A stretch of DNA of 64,000 bases from Diadema setosum (Eukaryota > Echinodermata > Echinoidea > Diadematoida > Diadematidae), in assembly GCF_964275005.1 (NCBI RefSeq), contig NC_092705.1, positions 4,527,825-4,591,824 on the forward strand, written 5' to 3'. Under the pieces are notes generated by a model. That model saw only the letters and a program-made list of their open reading frames with translations. It was not told the DNA's origin and did not search any database. Below, piece by piece: positions 39,601 to 51,600 of the stretch (positions are counted from its first letter, which is position 1; every line of letters starts with the position of its first letter). Both the position numbers and the translations under genes were made by a program.

Positions 39601-42600
39601 GTACAACAGTATAAAGAAAATGTAAAGAAAATTCAACATATTATCACTTTTTTCGCATAATAAAAGAGCACTTGACTTGCCTCTTTCTAAAGGCAATTGA
39701 AATAATATTACCCACAACTATATGTCAGTAACGAGTCAAGGGAATGTGTACTTTTCTCAAAAGATGAAATTTTGTGAAATTCTCTTTATATTTTCCTTAT
39801 ATTGTTGTACGCATGTGACATCATACACTGCAGTAGTCTTCTCATCCAGCGGTGACTGCACAAAAATGTCAAAAATTCATAACTTTTGAACGGATTGTCC
39901 GATTTTCCTCAAACTTTCACTGATGTGTTCTACTAATATTGCTACATTCTCTCAATCCTTATGTTAATGAAGGTGCACTTGTCCTTTCAGATATCACATT
40001 TAAAGATGCAGCGGATTCATGGAGTAGGAAGGCTGGCCCATTCGTATAATAATCAAATATCTCCGTAACAAATTGTGTCTAGCTTTATCATTAATCTCTG
40101 TGTGAGAATACACACAGCCAAAGAATCTTGACTGAAGTCGATCATTACCAATGAGCATACCCTTCAATGCACGTATTCGCTGACCGGTGCTATTCCTGGT
40201 TTTCAAATGTACCCCATTTGGGCACTGAATGAATTGGGCCACCAATGAACCCCCCTGCTACCCAGTCTCTAACAAACTTGACTCAAAAAGAAGTAAAATT
40301 ATATGCATCAATGTCACAGAAGAGGGAATATAGTATTACAAGAATATATCATGATAAAGAAAAATTTATTGCAAGAAATAATCATCAGAAAAAATGGTGT
40401 CTGTTTAGACACCTGTTTTCTTGATATGTATCATATGATGGCCTGAGTCACAATGTTTCATTTGTTGTTTTGTTTTTCAAAGTATTGTATTTGAAATATT
40501 ATGATGTTATTTGAAATACTATGATGTATTACGTGTTCAGATGAATATATATCTGCTGTGGAATAATAAATATCCCAGTGGGGGGGGGGGGGGGAAATGT
40601 CACAGAAAAAAAAAAAACTGTTATCCTGACAAAAACAGACAAACAAACAAATAAACAAAACAAAACAAAATAAACTCTTACTTGAATATGTTGAGGGCAC
40701 TCTCTTTGAGTTCTGCGACAGAGGAGGTTCCACACTGGAACAGGAACTGCCATATTTCCGGCCATAGCTGATTACCTTCCTCATCTGATGGCAAATCCAG
40801 AACATGCAGACCATTTTTTGTTTGTTTTTAATCTGTAAAACTATTTTGTGCACACCACCTACCTGAGGAAACACTTCCCTCAACCCCAACCCCACCCCCA
40901 CAAAAATGTGCTATAAAGATGGCAGACATTTGTATTAAATGTATAGCATGTATTGCAAGTCACAAGTCTGGCAAGTACTCACACATGTATATAGACTGGA
41001 CTATCCCAAGTCACATTATTTTTATTTATTTTTTTTTGTACCCATACAAAATAAAACAAAATCTGAGACGGTTCTCATGACAGATCAATGGCACACCAAT
41101 AAAAACTGATTGGCAAAAGTTTATAAATGTGAATTTCTCTAGAAAATACACATCATTTGGAAACTAGACACACTTTCCTTTAGATTTTATAGGGACAAAT
41201 AGTTTGATGCAACTAGATACAAAGATTCATTAATTTGAAACATTCTGGTTATTAAGGAACAATCTTTGAAATCATGCAAAGCACAGAGATCATCATCAAT
41301 CCTTCTATTGATACAGACATGATTATCCTCTTGGGAAGCCAAACGGTCCTACACATGTAAGTCTTGCAACATGAAAATTCCCCCTGTCTTATTCTAATTA
41401 TGCAATTCATTGCCACATCTATAGCTGCCAAAATATCAGCAAGTCATGACAAAGAGTTTCACTTTAAAAGGCCAGTAAATCACCTGATACTGCACATCTT
41501 GATCATGTGACAATAAAACCATTTCAATACCATCCTTATCTGTTTCTAAAGATATTCGCAAAAGTCAGCACAGTCTTGCATCAAACAATTTAGGAAACAG
41601 ATTCAATCTGTGCGTTAAAGAATAAGGGGGAGGACAAAAGATATGTCTTGATAAAACAAATAAAAAACAAGAAAACAAAACTTTGAGAAAGGCAAATCGA
41701 ATGAATTACATTCTGACGGAGAAAAGCTAGTTGTCAGACACACGAGAATATTTTTGCTCTTGGTACCAGAGTAACCCCCTTACTTGATGATATTCTGACA
41801 TTAGAAATGTCATACTTTAAGCTATCAGATTTTGCTCAATCTAGATGTGTGGTTTTTTATTTCTCTGTTCTAATCAGTGACAATTTCCAACTGTGCAGGC
41901 TAAGGCTGACATTCATTTTTTCCCCCCTCGCTTCTACATCATAAAAGTCATTTCCATACCTTTTAAAGAGAACACGCATACACACACAAAATAAACAAAA
42001 ATGCATCAATTTAGGATATAATTTATGCTTGTTTTTTACTTTAACAAAATGAACAGAAGGTTTTAACAATTCTGCGACAAGGTCAGGTTCACATTCACTT
42101 CAATGTCACATTCAAAGAATTGTGGCATAGTCAACATTATACAAAAAACAACAATGACTAAAATACAGAAAAGATTCATTCCTGTCAGAGGCTCAAGGTA
42201 AATAAACTAATATTGCCATGTCACATTATGAAAGAAAAAACTTCCAGTTTCAATCCACTTTCCAGAAAATCACTTTCAGTTTACATATATGGCCTGGAAG
42301 AAATAAAATACTGACTGATGACAAGATGTGAATATAATTTCTCTTTTCTGTCTCTCTATTGATTTCATGATTTCAATAAAGGATAGTAATCAAACTCAAC
42401 TTAATCAATACCAACCTACAGTTCAGCCAGCGATCAAGTTCCCTCTAGATCGCGATCATGGGCAATCAGTGATCGCATATGCGATCAATTGATTGTATGC
42501 CGAATTGCATACAATCAATTGATTGCGACATATCGCGTATGCGATCACTTGATCGCCCGTGATCGCCATCTAGGGGAGACTTGATCGCTGGCTGAACTGT

Positions 42601-45600
42601 ATAACCCACTATTAAAGTACTCAGGTACCTTCAAATGTAGCCAAACTTGCCAAGCTCTTTCACTAGCATTCACTTATCCATTCAAAACTTGACCAATTTG
42701 TGATACATTGTAAAAGTTAGAAAGCCCATTCAGGTGTAGCAATGTGCCTCAGTCCAACAGGAAGGCCTTGGACCCCGTTTATAGTGCGAGGCTCGGTCGC
42801 GGCCGAGCCCGCCTTCATTTCAGTGTAAACGCGCAAAAGGCCAAATGCGGGGCCAAATTGGCCGCGCATTTGGCCACGCTCTGGAGGTGGTCTCAGCCGC
42901 GGCTCGGCTGCGTCGGCCACGGTCGAGCCCAGCCTTTTCTCAGTGTAAACGCAAACTGGGCCAAATGTGAGGCCAATTTTAGTCTGGCTTCCAAACCCTC
43001 TGCCCGTACTATTTCGCTATTCAGGATATTAACCCCCTCAACGTCGAAAACTAGTATAGTTTAAGGTGGTTTTGTCCTGCAAAGAATTTTTCCTTCGGCA
43101 AAGGCCTTTGCCCGAACGGCAACTTAGTCGCCACGGAATCCAGTTGGCAAGGGGTCTGAAAACCAGACTATACCAAATTGCGTTTGTTTACAAGCAGAGC
43201 GCCACTACGACAAAATATTGAAAGGTTTGAATTAAAAGCGCAGCCGAGCCCGGCAGTGTAAACAGACAAAATTGCGGGGCTCGGCATCGCAATTGAGGCT
43301 GGGCTCGGCCGCGGCTCGTCCGCAGCTCGGCCCAGCCTGTAAACGGGGTCTCAGTGACACAGCAGGGATTGGGGGATTAGGTAATCTCCGTTCACTGACA
43401 ATTAGTGTTTCCAGTCATCTGAGCCAATCGGTGAATAAAGCAGCTGGGGTTGATAAACCTGCTGAGGTTTCTGCAGGTGTCATGGTACTCATCTTCAATA
43501 AATTTTTGAAATCTGACTTTGAAATCATATCAATAAACTTTACAGAAAAAGATGTTTTTTTCTCACGTAAGCAAGACGGGAACACTGTGTGGTTGCCCAG
43601 ACAAGGACATCACTTATGTGCATAGAATATAATCCCACAATATCAATGGGTATAGACAATGAAGACTGCATGAAAACATCTTTCCTGGAAGCTGGTAAAC
43701 GTGTACACATCAGGGTATGGGATCACAATGATCAACAAACCAAAAGAACGTTGGATCACAGTGAATATATAACACTTCTGTGGAGTGGTCAAAACTTCTG
43801 CGCACAAATGTCATATAAGAGAATACGGTATACGCCATTAGCGAGTCAAATTTTCATGAATTGGGACTTCCCATCGATTTCGCAAGTGGATAAATTCCCA
43901 ATCGCCGAGTACTATACTAAACAGAGAAATGTAGAAGTGTGAGTCATGTTCAAATTGGGATCAGAATCATTATTTAATTTTGCAAATAGCACCTGACTCA
44001 CAAAATTCGTGAATATACAAAACCTTGTGAAATATTCGGCATATACAGTACTATAATATGCCCTAACTATGCATAATAATTTAAAACAAAACTGCACTAC
44101 CACAGTAGAAAAAAAACAAACAAAGTTGTCTGAGTCGGGAGACTCACCAATGAGGTTGCGTGCAAGTTCGGCGATGGCGTCGCAGATCCTGCGTCGGAGC
44201 ATCCCATCACGGTTGACCTGCAGCGATTGGATGAGCTGGTGTTTGACACCCTCTTGCACATCTTTGGGTAGGTGTGGCCACAGCCCCTCAAAGTTGGTGC
44301 TGAACAACCTCCGCAGAAGGACAGCCGCAAGCTGCGTATTCTTTGATCGCAAACACAAAACAAAGAAGACATGGAAGGGAAACATGAGACTTGATATTTC
44401 ACATTCAAGCATTCACCCAATTACTTTGCACATTTGCATAACGATGATTGACACAGAATGGTTTGATCGGTAAAACTTTACGAGTTCTCATTGGTAAAGT
44501 CGGTGGGGCAAATTAGCTTTTAAAAAGGCATACAATCAACTCCGCATTAAAAAGTCAATCTTGACGGAACTGTGGAAAACACAGAGACATACGCGATATT
44601 TGACTTCTACTTCTGCTTCTGCTTCAAGCACATGTCAACCTAGAAGGTGTCATCAAAGGTTATAAAGGCATCATTAGGCACACCAGATGGGAGGGTAACA
44701 GTTGACCTACCTCTGGTGGTATGTCTTGGCTGGCTACTGTCTGCACCAAGAAGGTTGTCTTCCCTGTCGGAGGAATCCCTTCATAGGCTTGCTGAAATCA
44801 TTCAAAATTTGAAAATGAGAGATTAATTAATACATGCAATATTTTCTGCCCCAATAAAGCAACATTACCTCAACTTTAACCATGCAGCAATGTCATAACA
44901 ATAATTTAATTGAGTAATAATATTTGTGGTATAGTTGTTAAAGCATAATGACGTTAATGTGACAAATCTCAAGATTTCTAGCACCATTTTCTGTTTGGTC
45001 TAAAATCCTAGCCATCCCAATTGGTGGAGGGTCACCTTAACAAGGGTACAATTTTGAGACAAGGCAGATTTACAATTTAAGTTGATTTAAATTATTTTTA
45101 GCTGATTAAAAGTGAATTATCATCACAAGAAAAATGTCATTCAAGGAGGTACATAATTTATACTACTGCATAGCAGTATACAATATACGTTTGTTTCATT
45201 TCCATCTGAGAAGAGGGCTGGACAGCCCATATTCAGCTGCAATAGCTGGTCTTCCATGGGGTCCACTTGCATGTAGGTGGGACCACTTTACCGGGTAAAA
45301 CACCCTGCTCTATGCGATGAATTAGTGATGCGGGATCTTTTACGTGCATGAGTTGTGACTCTCTCTCACACATGGGACCTCCATTTTATGTCCTATCCAA
45401 GGGACAGAGTGTTCTGCCTCTTACGAGAGGGGATGGTATGATTGCACACAACATTGCTCAGTGGGACTCGGGAATCGAACCCGGGTCCTTTGGATCGTGA
45501 GGCAGATGCGCTACCAACTGTGCTAACTCACCACCCTTGTATTGCAGGGCATCACAAAAATATCCCCAAACTTGCCCAAAATTGGGATTTAGGCAAAAGT

Positions 45601-48600
45601 CCCTCTATGTTTCATTTTGCTGCCCATTCTGAGTTTTCCTTGCCTCAGGCAAGCAATCCAAGTTTGTTTATAACAATTTAACATCCTGTATTGGTAATAC
45701 ATGTATCATTCCATTCCTCAGCAAATGGCAGAGTTCACAAAATATACATTGTGAGTTTCATAACTTTATGAGTGCAGCCCCATGGCCAGCAAAACAGGTT
45801 GAAGTTGTCTGGTTTCTGTTTATAAAGCCACATCATCTGCATATCAAACAGAAACCTCCGTCAGGTGTATTGGGTCACATGAGAGTACACATGACTGACT
45901 TTCCCCATTTCATTTCTGTTTTGCCAAAACCGTCATGAAATATACTGAGCACAAATGTCAAACAGGGGTTAAAACCAAGTTTGGCTGAATCTGTATGATC
46001 TAGAAAACTTCATATGTATACCGTACACAGTAAAGTAGGGTACTCTGATAAAGATTGAGGATTTTTATTCAAATGAAAATTAAAAATATATTATTTCTTT
46101 AGCCACTTTGCTTTTTAAGAGCAATGATATATGGAAATTTTGAACAACAAAAGGGCTATCTGACTTTTGGCAAATTATCAAACATGGTGTCCAAAGGCCA
46201 TCTCAATACACAGTGGATTGCACAATTATATGACTGTGATACAGTTTGCATGATATCTTCCTTGGTTTCATGCATACACACAAGGCCACTTCTTTCAAAA
46301 GGAACTTTTAAGTTACAGTTTATAACTTTCTCATCATTTTCATGTTTGGGGTTTATATGATAAAATTGACTTTAATGTAAGTTTGACAGCCCCCATGGGT
46401 ATAACAATGCCTAAGTCTTACAGGAAGGACATGGTGATACCATGAAGATTAGGGGGATTAGATTATCTCTATTCATTGGCAAGTTTGGTATCCAGACATC
46501 TGAACCAACTGATGGAGAAGGCAATCCCATACCTGCCAACATTTCAAGACGAAATATCTTACTTGTGGATTGCAAAAATCTTATTTTATATGCAAACTGA
46601 AGTTAAAAATCTTACTTTCGGTCAAATCTTCAGAAAATACACATGAAAGGTATCTGAATATTTTTTTAAAATCTGATTTCTCTGACAGAAAATCTGATTT
46701 TGCTATTTTTTACATAAAAAATCTTACTGAATCTGATAAAATCTTACTAGTTGGCAAGTATGCAATCCAGTGAAGTCAACAGACAAGACAGTCTGGTCAA
46801 AGACCATGAAGGACTAAAATCAAACCCTGACAATAGCATTACCCTTTGATGATTAATGAATACAGCCACACCTTAAATTCACCAATTTATTTATGCTTCT
46901 TTGGAAAGCACAAAATAGTTCAAACTACAAATAAGGGCCATATTCTGAGAAATTATGTAAACTGAAAAGCATGTTAAAAGTTTTCCCCTTCATATAGATA
47001 AGTACACTGTATTTGAAAAAGGCAAAAAAAAAAAAAATCTGCAATATTCAATGTCACGTACAACCTGTACATGTGTGTGGTAACACAACCATTGCGTCAC
47101 CATTAACAAGTTGCATGCTTGCTTCCTAGATAAACAATTCTTATCATTTGTATCATTCTATTCCAAAGAGCAAGAGATACGCCTGTATGTGAGTTGTGCG
47201 TGTGCATGTGTGTGTGTGTGCGTGTGGGTGTGTGTGTGTCATTTTATGTAATTTCCCTTACAAAAACAGGGTATGATTTGGTAAAAAGAATCAAATATAT
47301 TATACTGTATGTTTGAAAAATGATTTAGCAGCACAAGAAAGAAGAATACAGCTGCTTTCTTTTTTTGTTGGCGGATGTATTAATTTTATTGTTAATATGG
47401 ATTTCACATTGAATGAAACTCAAATAAAAGAATATTATAAAAAAAAAAGTGTGTGTGTGCACTATGTGTTACTGTGTAATCTTTCTGTGCTGTTCAGTGC
47501 TATTCTGTCCATTGTGTTTTACAGCATGTGTGCTTGTGATCATTAAAGGGTCTCTCTATGTGCAATTCTTTATCTTTTTTTTTTCCTTTTTTTCGGGGGG
47601 GGGGGGGGCAGGAAACTCACAGGAGACTTTGTGGGGTTTTTGGTTGGTTTTTTTGTGTGTGGTTTTTTTTTGGGGGGGGTTTGTTTGTTTGTTTGTTTTG
47701 TTGTTGTTTTTTTTTTGCTGATTTGTCCTTAATTGAGCCTTTCATTTGAAACTAGGTGAGCTACAATATTGCACCAACAGTGCCGATGCCGATGAACAGA
47801 TCATGCCGGGAAATTCATAGCCACTGTACATTACTCTCCAATCAATACAATAACTACACTAGTACTGTTATTATGTTCTCATCTTTAATTTTCAGCATGG
47901 ATTTTTAATTTAGAAGTCATTTCTTTATATTGTTATAACCCTCCTCGCAGACTTCGATCCTCTACTTCCTTTTCATTTCAGATACCTAAGGTTAAGCATT
48001 CATGGGGAACTCGTTCTTTCTCCCACATTGGACCTAAAGTTTGGAAAGATATCCCTGTCACTGTTCGCCAGTCATCCTCTGTGGAATCATTTAAATCATC
48101 CCTAAAAACATATCTGTTTAACATGTTGTAGGAAACAAAACAAAAGTGAATATGTCACATAATTCCTTTTCTCTCTCCCTCTCTCTTCTTTCTTTCTTTC
48201 TTCTCCTAACCTTAAGACTAAAAGCGCCATGAGCATCTTTTGATGGACTGTTGCGCTATAAAAGTATACACTATTATTATTATTACTATTATTTCAGAAG
48301 GCTGTCAATATAATTTCTTTAAACAGTTTCCTCTGACATGGAAACTACATGTACAAAGATTTTTGCATGCTCTAAATGATATGTTCACACCAGTTTCAGG
48401 ACACCATTCTGCCTCTAGTAAAGTACATGCAGATAGTAAAGAAAGTTTCTTCTGAACTATTAAAATACATGTAGCTCCCATGTACTTTCAAAATACAGAC
48501 CCAGATATTTGAAGCATCTTTGAACAGTATGCTTTTTAGTTTTTTAGTGCATACTGTACATGGCCTTGTGTACCTCTGGTCTGTATCTAATCCTCCTAAA

Positions 48601-51600
48601 CCTACCTTCAACAGCCTTAGATAACCAAAATTACTTAATGCCTTAAGCGTCCACTGTTTGGACATGACAATTTTGCCATGACCTAATTTTTTACTGTCCT
48701 TCAAATGCTGTAAGGTCCATGAGGCGAATGGACTTTATTTGGAGCACAAAACATTGGTTCCAGATCAGTGAATGGTGTAGGCGGATGTAGTTCAGCCTAA
48801 TCAAAGTGCAGCATACAGCCATGTAACTCTCTTCAATTGAAACCAACCTTCATTAGTGAAAGAGAATTGTTATATCAAATTCATGCTCATAAATCTATAA
48901 ATATTCATATGCAACTAAAATTTTCCCTATAAAACGGTACCCCCCCCCCAAAAAAAAAAAAAATTACTTGGGGGGGGGGGGGGGCAGTAACTTCTGTCAT
49001 CTTCACAGAAGAGGCAAAACATTATGCTAGACTGTGATTTCCTATATCATCCAAATTTGATGATGAGAGTTGAGGCCTCTGGTGATGAAAGTGAAGGTAT
49101 TTGAAGCTTGGCCAGCTGCCTTTAAAATACAAATTCCATACCATGAGCATGTTGACCCTAATGAATACATAAAAACCATACTTTCATCGTAAATGGACAC
49201 AAAGGGTTCATTTAAATAGGAAAAAACTCTAAGAAAAATCATGGAATTTAAACTATCGTCTTTCCCAAATGGTGATATTGGTTATTAAATGCATCACATG
49301 CTCATCAAACAAGAGACAGCGTTATCATCCTCTGACTTTCCCTTTGGGTTTAATACAAGAACATCCTTAAAATTGTGTTCTTGGTTTCCATGTATCATTA
49401 TTATCATTATCATTGCAGTACAACCATTTCCCCCTTTATAAGGTCATCAAAGCTAGTTTACTACAAAACCACATTATGATCCAAAGGATACAACCCATTC
49501 CCACTGATACAAATCAAAACTGTATTAATCCATGTCCGAAAAGAAGGGATTTTGATGGAGATTTATAAGCACATCAACTACATCTAGAGCTTTATGGAGT
49601 GATGACATCACCCCCCTATAAATTTGAGTATAGCGGCTCACTCCAAATACCCATTTTCTGTGACACCACTAAAACCTAAAAAAGCCAAAATTCTGATAAA
49701 AATTTCTTTCATTATATTTGTTACTCTTTTCCTAAAGCCAACTGAACATGGTGCAGCAGCAGAATTTCACTTTCACGGGCCAGAGCAGAGGAAGTGAGTT
49801 ACAGGAACTCGCTGCTGTAAGTAAACGGGCCAAACTTGGTACGTGGCCAGGCCAGGTGCGATGAAAATAAACGGGAGTACTTGTGGTAACCTTCTGCCGT
49901 CGGGAGCCAGAGTTAATACTTCCATGCATTATTACTATCATTATCTTTTTTCTTTTCTTTTTTTAATGGCAGCCTTGTGTGTATCTGATGTATGTATATC
50001 TTATGTACATGTAATACATGCATACATCTGTGTTTGCGAAAGTGCATGTGCATGTGTGTGTGTGCATGTGTGTGTGTGTGCGTGAGAGATTATGTGTTGA
50101 AGTCAATCTCTGAAAAAACACGTGTACATTCCATTTCTACTTCCTTGTACGTGTTTTGTTTATTTGTTGTATGAATCATTTCAAAAGAATTCAATATCCA
50201 CAATCAAAAAAATGAAAATTGTCTAGCTGTGAATGAAATATTATATGTTGCAAAATTAAAGGACAAGTTCACCTTCATAGACATGTGGGTTGAGTGAATG
50301 CAGCAATATTAGTAGAACACATCATTGAAAGTTTGAGGAAAATCTGACAATCCGTTCAAAAGTTATGAATTTTTGAAATTTTTGTGCAGTCACCGCTGGA
50401 TGAGAAGACTACTGCAGTGTATGATGTCACATGCGTACAACAATATAAGGAACATATAAAGACAATTTCACAAACTTTAATCTTTTGAAAAAAAGTACAC
50501 ATTCCCTTGACTCGTTACTGACATATGTAATAGGTAATATTATTCCCATTGCCTTTAGAAAGAGGCAAGTCAAGTGCTCTTTTATTATGCAAAAAAAAGT
50601 GAAAATATGTTGAATTTTCTTTACATTTTCTTTATACGGTTGTTCTCATATGACATCATGAGCCTTAGTTTGTAGTCTCCTCATCCAGCGGTTCCAACAC
50701 AAAAATTTTAAAAATTCATAACTTTTGCATCGATTGTCCAATTTTCCTCAAACTTTCACTGATGTGTTCTACTAATATTGCTACATTTTCTCAATCCTTA
50801 GGTTTATCAAGGTGAACTTGTCCTTTAACATCCAAACACTTCACCTCTCAAAGTAAAATAATGCAATTATTTAAGCAGACAAAGTGCTACAATAAAAGCA
50901 ACCAAAAGTCGCTAAACTGTGTTTGGAATGTTTGGGGAGGGGGGAGGTTCAAGATAAGTTGGTGTGACAATTCAATTTTAATACTCTGACAAGTCTGTCT
51001 TTGGATTTTGAGGTTTTAAATGACAGTTCAATTTGCTGAAGGATGACAAAATTAGGGTTAAAACAAAGTGCTATATGCTTTGGATGTAGAGGTTAAAGGG
51101 ATGGTACCGTATTGGTGGAGATGAGAATTGGGCTTTTAACTTTTTGCGAGATACCAAGAAAACACTTATGATATACACGATGTACGTGTAGTACAGAGCA
51201 TACCATTTTAAGAGGCATTCAAAGTTTCTTTTTTTAATGAAAATCGGGTTTGGAATGACTGAAACATCAAAAAACAATGTGAAACCAAGCAATCATAATA
51301 AAGTGCAGGTCCCACACTTTATTAGAATCACTCTCTTTTGGATATCTCAGCCATTTCAAAACCAATTTTCATCAAATAAACGTTGAATTAATCATAGAAT
51401 TACATGCTCTTTCATATTTCATAAGAGGTTTCTCATTATCTCACCAAAAAATGTTAGAAACCTGAAATTAGGTCGCAACCAAAACCATATGATCCCTTTA
51501 AACCCCTTGAATTTTTTTTTATTCTTTCTTTCTTTCTTTTTTTTTTGTTTGCTTTTTACCACAGAAGTGGTAGCGAAACATGTGAAGACTTTTTTTTTTG

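Larger units (their letters stand above)
40785..44147 (-). other. IPO5: IPO5 intron 3 (3.4 kb)
   Basis: Between 40785 and 42410 I see only AT-rich unique-looking sequence. Then come a palindromic TA MITE, the GC-rich GACCCCGTTTA element inside a split repeat, and a second TA MITE. Confidence 0.8.

Noticed and set aside
45460-45536. Functional tRNA gene on the minus strand
   Set aside because: The A and B boxes are good, but the sequence continues into a SINE body and lacks a clean acceptor-stem pairing, so it is a SINE head.
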